A DNA stretch of 64,000 bases, from assembly GCF_026212465.1 (NCBI RefSeq), contig NC_080056.1, positions 25,380,239 through 25,444,238 on the forward strand, in the 5' to 3' direction. The number at the start of each line of letters is the position of its first letter. The first letter of the stretch is position 1. The DNA is from Amaranthus tricolor (taxonomy: Eukaryota > Streptophyta > Magnoliopsida > Caryophyllales > Amaranthaceae). The notes under the pieces were generated by a model. The model ran no database searches. It was not told the DNA's origin and saw nothing but the letters and a program-made list of their open reading frames with translations. The translations under genes were made by a program, and so were the position numbers. Below, one piece after another: positions 36,017-49,100 of this stretch.

Positions 36017-37435
36017 ATGGCACCCAAAAGAAAGTCTATTTCTAAGTTGGAGAAAGGAGAATCATCTACGCCTATAACAGAACCTATTTCACCTTCTGTT
36101 CCCTATCCAGTAAATTTTTCAAATGTTTCTAAAGATTGGTTTGAGAACTATACAGCATATGGAAGATGGATAGATATCTTTAAAAATCGTTCACTATCAT
36201 ATGTTGATGTTCTTAATTACAACTTCTTTTTATTTGAAGACCTTGAGATTATTTCTTCTTTTATTCAATCAACTCCAGGTTTGTTACTCAATCCAGGTTT
36301 TATCTCTTACCCTACATTGGTTAGAATCTTCTATTCCAATTTATCTTTCATAATAGAAAATGGAAATCAGATTTTAAGAAGTTTTATGAAAGGAAAAGAA
36401 ATTAAGATTTCTAAAACGCTAATCAATGACCTGCTGAAATTTTCACATGCTGATGATGATAAAACTCCACATATTTTGGCATTGCAAAATGCTAAAGATC
36501 TTTTTCTTCTAGAATCATATTCAAATTCCTCCTCTGTCAAACAATTAACTCACAATGCCTTGAATCTTAGTGGAAAACTGTTACATTATGTTTTGGTCAG
36601 AACCGTTTTCTCTAGGAACTCCTCTTGTGAACTAGTAACCGATGCTCATTTAATTTTGATGTGGAAAATTGCCTCTATGAAAAATGTTGATTTTGCTGCA
36701 ATAATTTTCTCTACAATGAGGTTTTGTGTCTCACATAACCGAAATTGTGCACTGCCCTATGCTAATCTACTGACATTAATCTTTGATCACTTTGGTTTAC
36801 TCTCTGATATGGAGGAAGTAGATCATTCTGGTCCTATGTCATTGTCTAAAGATAGTCTTCCTGCTCTTGGTATCTTCAAAGTAAATGGAAAATATGATCT
36901 GTTTTCAAATTTGTCCTGTGATGAAAAAGATAATTTAAGAAAGATACATGGTAAACGGCTTTCTAGACTTGAACCTCATTTAAAAGAACACACTACCATT
37001 TCTTATCTACAATCTCTTGAAGTAGAGGTAGGTGAAGTTAAAACTTCCTTACTGGATTTGCATGATAAAGTGTCTGTGTTAACATATAGGTTAGACACAT
37101 TCATGAAAGAAATGAAAGGAATGGTTGTAGAAGATGTGGTTGTGGAGGAGACTGTTCAGGAAGGGACTGCTGAACCACAAGAGTTTGAGAAGCCAGAAGA
37201 AAAGCAAAAAGAGGCAGAGCAAGAGAAAGAGGCAGAGCAAGAGAAAGGGGCGGAGCAAGAAGAGGTAGAGGCTGAAAAAGAGGTAGAGGCTGAGGAGATG
37301 CCTGAAAAGGAAAAAGAGAAAAAAGAAGAAGAGATTGTCATGGTAACTCCACTTCAGACCATACCACCAACTGTTACAGATACTATCTCATCTGGCAGAA
37401 CTTCCAAGAGAAGGAAAACCAGATCTAGAAAGTAA
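36017..37435 (+). CDS. ORF3, env-position protein of the Sirevirus-type element
   Basis: Intact 472-codon frame starting MAPKRKS, in the position of the env-like ORF of sireviruses. Residues about 95-260 resemble the putative plant transposon protein domain found in retroelement third ORFs (Pfam PF20167 type), from words such as LVRIFYSNLS, MKGKEIKIS and LPYANLLTLIFDHFG. Residues about 330-365 are heptad-like. Residues about 385-440 are a highly charged Glu/Lys repeat (EKEAEQEK) likely to be helical. The C terminus is basic (SKRRKTRSRK) and resembles a nuclear localisation signal. I see no signal peptide and no convincing membrane segment, so an envelope function is not supported. Its expression would need an internal start, a subgenomic RNA or another route. 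Its intact state beside a broken pol is notable. Confidence 0.85.
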   Translation: MAPKRKSISKLEKGESSTPITEPISPSVPYPVNFSNVSKDWFENYTAYGRWIDIFKNRSLSYVDVLNYNFFLFEDLEIISSFIQSTPGLLLNPGFISYPTLVRIFYSNLSFIIENGNQILRSFMKGKEIKISKTLINDLLKFSHADDDKTPHILALQNAKDLFLLESYSNSSSVKQLTHNALNLSGKLLHYVLVRTVFSRNSSCELVTDAHLILMWKIASMKNVDFAAIIFSTMRFCVSHNRNCALPYANLLTLIFDHFGLLSDMEEVDHSGPMSLSKDSLPALGIFKVNGKYDLFSNLSCDEKDNLRKIHGKRLSRLEPHLKEHTTISYLQSLEVEVGEVKTSLLDLHDKVSVLTYRLDTFMKEMKGMVVEDVVVEETVQEGTAEPQEFEKPEEKQKEAEQEKEAEQEKGAEQEEVEAEKEVEAEEMPEKEKEKKEEEIVMVTPLQTIPPTVTDTISSGRTSKRRKTRSRK

Positions 37436-38088
37436 TCTTTGATGGTTGTTGTTTAATGAACAATTTTATTTTGTTATGGCTAAACAATTTCAACATTTCG
37501 GCAAACAAATATTTTGGTTAACTTTTCACAATCCCAACATTTTATTCCATGTTTACTTTTTGATGAAAGTCAAAAAGGGGGAGATTTATTTTATTTGTCA
37601 TGATGCATGTTCATATCATATACATTGTTATTGTTTTACTTGACATATCATTATGATGCTCTGATAAATATGATTATGTTGCTAATATTGTATTATAGAT
37701 GATATGTTGAATTGCTAAATATGGTTTGTTGTTAGATGTTTATGATGCATGTTTATGATGCATATTCTGTGCTCATGTTCTGATTATATATATTGATGTT
37801 TTTGCTCTGATTATTGATTATTTGTGCTGATTATTGATCATTGATTATTTGATAAATTTTTGCTTTGATTATTATTCATATTTATAATATTTCATAATCA
37901 TGTATTTGCATGTAATATGATTAGTCACTTACTTACTTGTGAATAACAATTAACTGTTCTGTTTTGAAACTGTTTTCAACATCTTGAAAGAACATTCTGA
38001 TTGTCTTTCTTATCATGTTTTTCAGTTTATAATGGCTTAGAAATATGATTTAAGAAAATATGGTTTTGACTTTCATCAAGGGGGAGAT
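37436..38088 (+). other. 3' non-coding region with polypurine tracts
   Basis: T-rich region after ORF3 with no supportable gene. AAAAAGGGGGAG lies at 37572-37583. Short imprecise repeats of TGATTATTGAT and GATGCATGTT lie near 37.73-37.87 kb. The functional polypurine tract AAGGGGGAGAT (38078-38088) directly abuts the 3' LTR and would prime plus-strand synthesis. A 65-codon frame at 37446-37643 is T-rich and looks accidental. Confidence 0.8.
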
Positions 38089-39605
38089 TGAAGACTCAAT
38101 TCTCTTATATGTTGTTAAAGGGGAAATTGAAGACTCAATTCTCTTTAATAATGATAAGATGAATTAAATTTAATGATGATAATTCAAAACACATATTATC
38201 TTAAAGTTTAAGTAAGTCCAAAATCATATTTGTTATATGTTTGATAAGTGTTATATGCATTTAAGTTCTAAAACGCTGAATTATGATTTAAGAGCTTAAG
38301 TTGATTTTAAGACTTGAGATAAGTTTCAAAGTCTTGAAGGATTATTATATTCATAACCTGATTAATTCCGTAATAACATTTGAAATATTTTAATAGGTTA
38401 AGGTTCCTTAAAATTATATTTGAAATATTTTAATAGGATAAGGTCCTTGCTGTTATTCGAAATTAAGGATAAAGGTTTATTACACGTTTCAATAATAAAC
38501 GTTTGAATATTTAAAATTGTTTTTAAATATTTGATTGATTTAATTTGGTAAATAAATATAGTCCAAGTACACGAATTTTACTTATTATCTACGCGGATAT
38601 ATTTGTTGATGAAGTATTCAATATGCTAACAATAGTATTTTCTATTAATATGATTTTATTTGAATTAATACTAAAAATAGAAATGACTATTTACGGCTAT
38701 CTCAAATATAGAAATTAATTTGAAAAAATTAATTTGGATTTGATTATTGATGATTTCTGGTTTGTGCTTAAGTGTTCAATATCTTGTATAAGTACTAACG
38801 TGGCTGCTTAGCATTGGATATTAAAGACAAATTACAGCACACAATGACGAAATTATTTTAGCTGTCAGTACACGTCAGTTTGAAGATATAGTTCAAGATC
38901 TTGAGACAGGCGCTGATTGACCAAGTCATCAGAAATTAACGGACAAGGAGCCTTCTTGTTTTTGCTAAAGGTGTTGAGGCGTAACACTATATATATGAGG
39001 CTTCATTTCAGAATTGAGGATATACCTACGCTCTTATTCTTATTCTTTCTCTCTTGGCTTAAGTTTTTGAGAAATTCTCTAAGTGTTGTAATCCTTAATT
39101 CGTCTAACTCTTACAATTGTAATAGGACTTTAGAGTTTAAAAGAGTTAGATTAAAATCAATACGCCTAATTGAGAATACTTTTTGAAGTGTTCAACTTGT
39201 GAATCTCTATTGTGAGATTTGGGATTTTTCTTTTATTAAAGGGACTTGTAATACGGTTCTTCAAGGGGAAGAACGTGGTGAGAGGAGATAGTGAGATCTT
39301 CTTGATTGTATTAAAGTCGGATTAATAAAAGGCGTTTAAATCCTACGGGTTGGAAGAGAACCCATAGGCGGGGAGTAGGTTGTTTAGAACCGAACCTCGT
39401 TAACATATCGTGTGTTATACTTTATAGTTTATCTTCCGCACATACGTTATTGTTTACGAATTGCATAAAACTGTTCCAGAAACTAGTTTTGACAGACTCC
39501 CTCAAACTCTTGAGAAAACATTCTGACCGAAATTTTTAAAAGCCCATACTCTCTATTCAACCCCCCCCCCCCTCTAGAGAGTATTCAACCTCCTATTAAC
39601 TTTCA
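38089..39605 (+). repeat. 3' LTR of the Sirevirus-type element
   Basis: 1517 bp, collinear with 28888-30405 at an offset of 9201. Differences read by eye are A to T in GTGGCAGCTT, A to G in TTTTTAAAGTG, G to T in GATTTTGCTTT, and the poly-C tract (A plus 12 C against 14 C). It ends CTTTCA, followed by the target duplication AATAT at 39606-39610. Confidence 0.95.
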
Positions 39606-39709
39606 AATATATACCAAATAGTGTTGTGTGCCAAGTTGCGTGCAAACAAACCAAGTTTTGAGCTACTTTATGCGCGAAAGTCCAAAAAAGCTTAAAAACC
39701 CATAAAATC

Positions 39710-40004
<295 letters not shown>

Positions 40005-40572
40005 AACCAAGTTTTAGCTACTTTATGCGCAAAAGTGCCGAAAATGCTTAAAAACCCATAAAATCACAACTTAACATGTAATTTCTAGTATTTGACTATG
40101 ATTTTCAATTCTAACCACTTAAACACAATAATATATTCCAAATAGTGTTGTGTGCCAAGTTTCGCGCAAAACAAACCAAGTTTTAGCTACTTTATGCGCA
40201 AAAGTGCCCAAAAATGCTTAAAAATCCTTAAACTCGCAACTTAACACGTAATTTCTAGCATTTGACTATGATTAATAATTCTAACCACTTAAACACAATA
40301 ATATATACCAAATAGTGTTGTGTGCCAAGTTTCGTGCAAAACAAACCAACTTTGAGCTACTTTATGCGTGACACTGCAAAAAAAGCTTAAAAACGCATAA
40401 AATCGCAACTTAGCACGTAATTTCTTGCATATAACTATGATTTACAATTCTAAACACTTCAACACAATAACATATACCAAATAGTGTTGTGTGCCAAGTT
40501 GCGTGCAAACAAACCAAGTTTTGAGCTACTTTATGTGCGAAAGTCCAAAAAAGCTTAAAAACCCATTAAATC

Positions 40573-40674
40573 GACATGCGTTGCATTGTGTACCTTAACT
40601 GCTGTCCATTTCGGAAATGTGGCTCTGAAACGCATGGGAAAAGTAATAGTATTTATATATATATATATATATAC

Positions 40675-40745
<71 letters not shown>

Positions 40746-40755
40746 CACTTAATTA
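40573..40755. repeat. AT-rich cassette 6 (short form)
   Basis: Same junctions, with the central part deleted as in cassettes 1-3. It starts GACATGCG. The TA run, at about 40651-40744, is interrupted by TACATAA. Confidence 0.9.
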
Positions 40756-41491
40756 AACCAAGTTTTAGCTACTTTATGCGCAAAAGTGCCGAAAATGCTT
40801 AAAAACCCTTAAAATCACAACTTAACACGTAATTTCTAACATTTGACTATGATTTCAATTATAACCACTTAAACACAATAATATATACCAAATAGTGTTG
40901 TGTGCCAAGTTCCGTGCAAAACAAACCAAGTTTGAGCTACTTTATATGCAAAAACGCCAAAAACACTTAAAAACCCATAAAATCGCAACTTAACAAGTAA
41001 TTTCTAGCATATGAGTATGATTTTCAATTCTAACCACTTCAACACAATAATATATACCAAATAGTGTTGTGTGCCAAGTTTCGCGCAAAACAAACCAAGT
41101 TTTAGCTACTTTATGCGCAAAAGTGCCCAAAAATGCTTAAAAATCCTTAAACTCGCAACTTAACACGTAATTTCTAGCATTTGACTATGATTTTTAATTC
41201 TAACCACTTAAACACAATAATATATACCAAATAGTGTTGTGTGCCAAGTTTCGTGCAAAACAAACCAACTCTGAGCTACTTTATGCGTGAAACTGCAAAT
41301 AAAGCTTAAAAACGCATAAAATCGCAACTTAGCACGTAATTTCTTCCATATTACTATGTTTTACAATTCTAAACACTTCAACACAATAACATATACAAAA
41401 TAGTGTTGTGTGCCAAGTTGCGTGCAAACAAACCAAGTTTTGAGCTATTTTATGTGCGAAAGTCCAAAAAAGCTTAAAAACCCATAAAATC

Positions 41492-41687
<196 letters not shown>

Positions 41688-43734
41688 AACCAAGTTTTAG
41701 CTACTTTATGCGCAAAAGTGCCGAAAATGCTTAAAAACCCTTAAAATCACAACTTAACATGTAATTTCTAGCATTTGACTATGATTTTCAATTCTAACCA
41801 CTTAAACACAATAATATATACCAAATAGTGTTGTGTGCCAAGTTCCGTGCAAAACAAACCAAGTTTGAGCTACTTTATGCGCAAAAACGCCAAAAACACT
41901 TAAAAACCCATAAAATCGCAACTTAACAAGTAATTTCTAGCATATGAGTATGATTTTCAATTCTAACCACTTCAACACAATAATATATACCAAATAGTGT
42001 TGTGTGCCAAGTTTCGTGCAAAACAAACCAAGTTTTAGCTACTTTATGCGCAAAAGTGCCAAAAATGCTTAAAAACCTTTAAACTCGCAACTTAATACGT
42101 AATTTCTAGCATTTGACTATGATTTTTAATTCTAACCACTTAAACACAATAATATATACCAAATAGTGTTGTGTGGCAAGTTCCGTGCAAAACAAACCAA
42201 GTTTGAGCTACTTTATGCGCTAAACGCGAAAAACGCTTAAAAACCTTTAAACTCGCAACTTAACACGTAATTTCTAGCATATGACTATGATTTTCAATTC
42301 TACCCACTTCCACACAATAATATATACCAAATAGTGTTATGTGCCAAGTTTCGTGCAAAACAAACCAAGTTTTAGCTACTTTATGCCTGAAAGGGTCAAA
42401 AAAGTTTAAAAACGCATAATATCGCAACTTAACACGTAATTTCTAGCATATGACTATGATTTTCAATTCTAACCACTTCCACACAATAATATATATTAAA
42501 TAGAGTTGTGTGCCAAGTTTCGTGCAAAACAAACCAAGTTTGTGCTACTTTATGCGAAAAAACGCCAAAAACATTTAAAAACCCACAAAAGGGCAACTTA
42601 ACACGTAATTTCTAGCATATGAGTATTATTTTCAATTCTAAACACTTCAACACAATAATATATACCAAATAGTGTTGCGTACCAAGTTTCGTGCAAAACA
42701 AACCAAGTTTGAGCTACTTTATGCGCAAAAGTGCTAAAAATGCTTAAAAACCCTTTAAATCGCAACTTCACACGTAATTTCTAGCATTTGACTATGATTT
42801 TCAATTCTAACCACTTAAACACAATAATATATACCAAAGAGTTTTGTGTGCCAAGTTCCGTGCAAAACAAACCATGTTTGCTACTTTATGCGACAAACGC
42901 CAAAAACGCTTAAAAATCCTTAAAATCACAATTTAACACGTAATTTCTAGCATATGAGTATGATTTTCAATTCCAACCACTTCAACACAATAATACATAC
43001 CAAATAGTGTTGTGTGCCAAGTTTCGTGCAAAACAAACCAAGTTTGAGCTACTTTATGCACAAAAGTGCCAAAAACACTTAAAAACCCATAAAATCGCCA
43101 CTTAACAAGTAATTTCTAGCATATGAGTATGATTTTCAATTCTTACCACTTCAACACAATAATATATACCAAATAGTGTTGTGTGCCATGTTTCGTGCAA
43201 AACAAACTAAGTTTTGGCTACTTTATGCGCAAAAGTGACGAAAATGCTAAAAAACCCTTAAAATCGCAACTTAACACGTAATTTCTAGCATATGACTATG
43301 ATTTTCAGTTCTAACCACTTCAACACAATAATATATACCAAATAGTGTTGTGTGCCAAGTTTCGTGCAAAACAAACCAACTTTGAGCTACTTTATGCGTG
43401 AAAGTGCCAAAAAAGCTTTAAAACGCATATAATCGCAACTTAGCACGTAATTTCTAGCATATGACTATGATTTTCAATTCTAACCACTTCAACACAATAA
43501 TATATACGCAAGTTTGAGCTACTTTATACGCAAAAACACCAAAAAAGCTTAAAAACCCATAAAATCGCAACTTACCAACTAATTTCTAGTATGTGACTAT
43601 GATTTACAATTTTAAACACTTGAACATAATAATATATACCAAATAGTGTTGTGTGCCAAGTTGCGTGCAAACAAACCAAGTTTTGAGCTACTTTATGCGC
43701 GAAAGTCCAAAAAAGCTTAAAAACCCATAAAATC

Positions 43735-43910
43735 GAATAGCATTGCATTGTGTACCTTTACTGCTGTCCATTTCGGAAATGTGGCTCTGGATATAAATCT
43801 CATTTCTCCACACACTTTCTTCATTGTCGTGAAACGCATGGGAAAAGTAATAGTATATATATATATATATATACTATTACTATGGGAAAAGTAAAAGTAA
43901 TAGTAATAGC
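43735..43910. repeat. AT-rich cassette 8 (long form, rearranged right end)
   Basis: The left part matches cassette 5, including GAATAGCATTG. The right end differs: a short TA run lies inside a 36-bp perfect palindrome (43846-43881). A second partial copy of TATGGGAAAAGTAA and short GTAATA words follow, joining directly to the monomer word ATATGACTATG. The usual CACTTAATTA right end is missing. Confidence 0.88.
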
Positions 43911-45806
43911 ATATGACTATGATTTTCAATTCTAACCACTTAAACACAAAAATATATACAAAAGAGTTTTGTGTGCGAAGTTCTGTGCAAAACAAACCAA
44001 GTTTACTACTTTATGCGACAAACGCCAAAAACGCTTAAAAATCCTTAAAATCACAATTTAACAGGTAATTTCTAGCATATGAGTATGATTTTCAATTCTA
44101 ACCACTTCAACACAATAATACATACCAAATAGTGTTTTGTGCCAAGTTTCGTACAAAATAAACCAAGTTTGAGCTATTTTATGCACAAAAGTGCCAAAAA
44201 CGCTTAAAAACCCATAAAATCGCAACTTAACAAGTAATTTCTAGCATATGAGCATGATTTTAAATTCTTACCACTTCAACACAATAATATATACGAAATA
44301 GTGATGTGTGCAAAGTTTTGTGCAAAACAAACCAAGTTTTAGCTACTTTATGTGCAAAAGTGCCGAAAATGCTATCAAACCCTCAAAATCGCAACCTGAC
44401 ACATGTAATTTATAGCATTTGACTATGATTTTCAATTCTAACCACTTAACACAATAATATATACCCAATAGTTTTGTGTGCCAAGTTCTGTGCAAAACAA
44501 ACCAAGTTTGAGCTACTTTATGCGTAAAACGCCAAAAACGCTTAAAAACCCTTAAAATCGCAATTAAACACGTAATTTCTAGCATATGACTATGATTTTC
44601 AATTCTAACCACTTCAACATAAGAATATATACCAAATAGTGTTGTGTGCCATGTTTCGTGCAAAACAAACCAAGTTTGATCTACTGTATGCATGAAAGTA
44701 CCAAAAAAGCTTTAAAACGTATAAAATCGCAACTTAACAAGTAATTTCTACCATATGAGTATGATTTTCAATTATAACCATTTAATCACAATAATATATA
44801 CTAAATAGTGTTGTGTGCCAAGTTTCGTGCAAAACAAACCAAGTTTTAGCTACTTTATGCGCAAAAGTGCCAAAAATGCTTAAAAACCTTTAAAATCGCA
44901 ACTTAACACGTAATTTCTAGCATTTGACTATGATGTTTAATACTAACCACTTAAACACAATAATATATACCAAATAGTGCTGTGTGGCAAGTTCCGTGCA
45001 AAAAAAACCAAATATGAGCTACTGTATGCGCAAAACGCCAAAAACGCTTAAAAACCCTTAAAATCGCAACTAAACACGTAATTTCTAGCATATGACTATG
45101 ATTTTCAATTCTAACCACTTCAACACAATAATATATACCAAATAGTGTTGTGTTCCAAGTGTCGTGCAAAACAAACCAAGTTTGAGCTACTGTATGCGTG
45201 AAAGTACCAAAAAAGCTTAAAAACGCATAAAATCGCAACTTAACAAGTAATTTCTAGCATGTGAGGATGATTTTCAATTATAACCACTTCATCACAATAA
45301 TATATACTAAATAGTGTTATGTGCCAAGTTTTGTGCAAAAAAAAACCAAGTTTTAGCTACTTTATGCGCAAAAGTGCCAAAAATGCTTAAAAACCTTTAA
45401 AATCGCTACATAACACGTAATTTCTAGCATTTGACTATGATGTTTAATTCTAACCACTTAAACACAATAATATATACCAAATAGTTTTGTGTGGCAAGTT
45501 TCGTGCAAAATAAACCAAGTTTGAGCTACTTCATGCGTGAAAGTGCCAAAAAAGTTTTAAAACGCATAAAATCGCAACTTAACACGTAATTTCTAGCATA
45601 TGACTATGATTTTCAATTCTAACAACTTCCATACATTAATATATATTAAATAGAGTTGTGTGCCTAGTTTCGTGCAAAAACAACCAAGTTTGAGCTACTT
45701 TATGCGCAAAACGCCTAAAACGCTTAAAAACCCTTAAAATCGCAACTAAACACGTAATTTCTAGCATATGACTATGATTTTCAATTCTAACCACTTCAAC
45801 ACAATA

Positions 45807-46170
<364 letters not shown>

Positions 46171-49100
46171 CCAAATAGTGTTGTGTGCCAAGTTTCGTGC
46201 AAAACAAACCAAGTTTGTGCTACTTCATGCGTGAAAGTGCAAAAAAAGTTTAAAAACGCATAAAATCGTAACATAACACGTAATTTCTAGCATATGACTA
46301 TGATTTTCAATTCTAACCACTTCCACACAATAATATATATTAAATAGAGTTGTGTGCCTAGTTTCGTGCAAAACAAACCAAGATTGAGCTATTTTCTGCG
46401 CAAAAACGCCAAAAACACTTAAAAACCCATAAAATTGCATGTTAACACGTAATTTCTAGCATATGAGTATAATTTTCAATTCTATCCACTTCAACACAAT
46501 AATATATGCAGAATAGTGTTGCGTGCTAAGTTTCGTGCAAAACAAACCAAGTTTGTGCTACTTTATGCGCAAAAGTGCTAAAAATGCTTTAAAACCCTTA
46601 AAATCGCAACTTAACACGTAAATTCTAGCATTTGACTATGATTTTCAATTCTAACCACTTAAACACAAAATATATATACGAAATTGTGTTGTGTGCAAAG
46701 TTTCGTGCAAAACAAACCAAGTTTGCTACTTTATGCGAAAAACGCCAAAAACGCTTAAAAACTCTTAAAATCGCAATTTAACACGTAATTTCTACCATAT
46801 GAGTATGATTTTCAATTCTAATCACTTCAACACAATAATACATACCAAATAGTGTTGTGTGCCAAGTTTCGTGCAAAACAAACCAAGTTTGAGCTACTTT
46901 ATGCACAAAAGTTCCAAAAACGCTTAAAAACCCATTAAATCGCCACTTAACAAGTAATTTCTAGCATATGAGTATGATTTTCAATTCTAACATCTTCAAC
47001 ACAATAATATATACCAAATAGTGTTGTGTGCAAAGTTTCGTGCAAAACAAACCAAGTTTTAGCTACTTTATGCACAAAAGTGCCAAAAATGCTTAAAAAC
47101 CTTTAAAATCGCAACTTAACACGTGATTTCTAGCATTTGACTATGATGTTTAATTCTAACCACTTAAACACAATAATATATGCCAAATAATGTTGTGTGG
47201 CAAGTTCCGTGCAAAACAAAGCAAGTTTGTGCTACTTTATGCGTAAAACGCCAAAAACGCTTAAAAACCATTAAAATCGCAACTAAACACGTAATTTCTA
47301 GCATATGACTATGATTTTAAATTCTAACCACTTCAACACAATAATATATACTAAACAGTGTTGTGTGCCAAGTTTCGTGCAAAACAAACCAAGTTTGAGC
47401 TACTGTATGCGTGAAAGTACCAAAAAAGCTTAAAAACGCATAAAATCGCAACTTAACAAGTAATTTCTAGCATGTGAGTATGATTTTCAATTATAACCAC
47501 TTCATCACAATAATATATATTAAATAGTGTTGTGTGCCAAGTTTCGTGCAAAACAAACCAAGTTTTAGCTACTTTATGCGCAAAACTGCCAAAAATGCTT
47601 AAAAACCTTTAAAATCGCAACTTAACACGTAATTTCTTGCATTTGACTATGATGTTTAATTCTAACCACTTAAACACAATAATATATACCAAATAGTGTT
47701 GTGTGGCAAGTTCCGTGCAAAACAAACCAAGTTAAAGCTACTTTATGCGCAAAACGCCAAAAACGCTTAAAAACCCTTAAAATCGCAACCAAACACGTAA
47801 TTTCTAGCATATGACTATGATTTTCAATTCTAACCACTTTAACACAATAATATATACCAAATAGTGTTGTGTGCCAAGTTTCGTGCAAAACAAACCAAGT
47901 TTGAGCTACTTCATGCGTGAAAGTGCAAAAAAAGTTTATAAACGTATAAAATCGCAACTTAACACGTAATTTCTAGCATATGACTATGATTTTCGATTCT
48001 AAACACTTCCACACAATAATATATATTAAATAGAGTTGTATGCCTAATTTCGTGCAAAACAAACCAAGTTTGAGCTACTTTATGCGCAAAAACGCCAAAA
48101 ACACTTAAAAACCCATAAAATCGCATCTTAACACTTAATTTCTAGCATATGAGTATGATTTTCAATTCTAACCACTTCAACACAATAATATATACCAAAT
48201 AGTGTTGTGTGCCAAGTTTCGTGCAAAACAAACCAAGTTTTAGCTACTTTATGCGCAAAAGTGCCAAAAATGCTTAAAAACCTTTAAAATCGCAACTTAA
48301 CACGTAATTTCTAGCACTTGACTATGATGTTTAATTCTAACCACTTAAACACAATAATATATACCAAATAATGTTGTGTGGCAAGTTCCGTGCAAAACAA
48401 ACGAAGTTTGAGCTACTATATGCGCAAAACGCCAAAAACGCTTAAAAACCCTTAAAATCGCAACTACACATGTAATTTCTAGCATATGACTATGATTTTC
48501 AATTCTAACCAATTCAACACAATAATATATACCAAATAGTGTTGTGTGCCAAGTTTCGTGCAAAACAAACCAAGTTTGAGCTACTGTATGCGTGAAAGTA
48601 CCAAAAAAGCTTAAAAACGTATAAAATCGCAACTTAACAAGTAATTTCTAGCATGTGAGTATGATTTTCAATTATAACCACTTCATCACAATAATATATA
48701 CTAAATAGTGTTGTGTGCCAAGTTTCGTGCAAAACAAACCAAGTTTTAGCTACTTTATGCGCAAAAGTGCCAAAAATGCTTAAAAACCTTTAAAATCGTA
48801 ACTTAACACGTAATTTCTAGAATTTGACTATGATGTTTAATTCTAACCACTTAAACACAATAATATATACCAAATAGTGTTGTGTGCCAAGTTTCGTGCA
48901 AAACAAACTAGGTTTGAGCTACTGTATGCGTGAAAGTACCAAAAAAGCTTAAAAACGCATAAAATCGCAACTTAACAAGTAATTTCTAGCATGTGAGTAT
49001 GATTTTCAATTATAACCACTTCATCACAATAATATATACTAAATAGTGTTGTGTGCCAAGTTTCGTGCAAAACAAACCAAGTTTGAGCTATTTTATGCGC

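Larger units (their letters stand above)
28888..39605 (+). mobile_element. Complete Ty1/copia Sirevirus-type LTR retrotransposon
   Basis: A 10718-bp element with near-identical LTRs (1518 and 1517 bp), TG...CA ends and a perfect 5-bp target duplication AATAT (28883-28887 and 39606-39610). The order is primer binding site, gag, protease, integrase, RT, RNase H, a long third ORF, and polypurine tract. Integrase before RT defines Ty1/copia. The gag coiled coil, repeated AAGGGGGAG tracts and env-position ORF3 fit the Sirevirus (SIRE1/Maximus) lineage. By eye the LTRs differ by three substitutions plus the poly-C tract, so insertion is recent. The pol frame is broken near 33985. A clean empty site lies in the paralogous satellite block near 43630. 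Confidence 0.95.

Noticed and set aside
37446..37643. 65-codon frame after ORF3
   Set aside because: It is T-rich and lies in the 3' non-coding region between polypurine tracts, with no recognisable motif.
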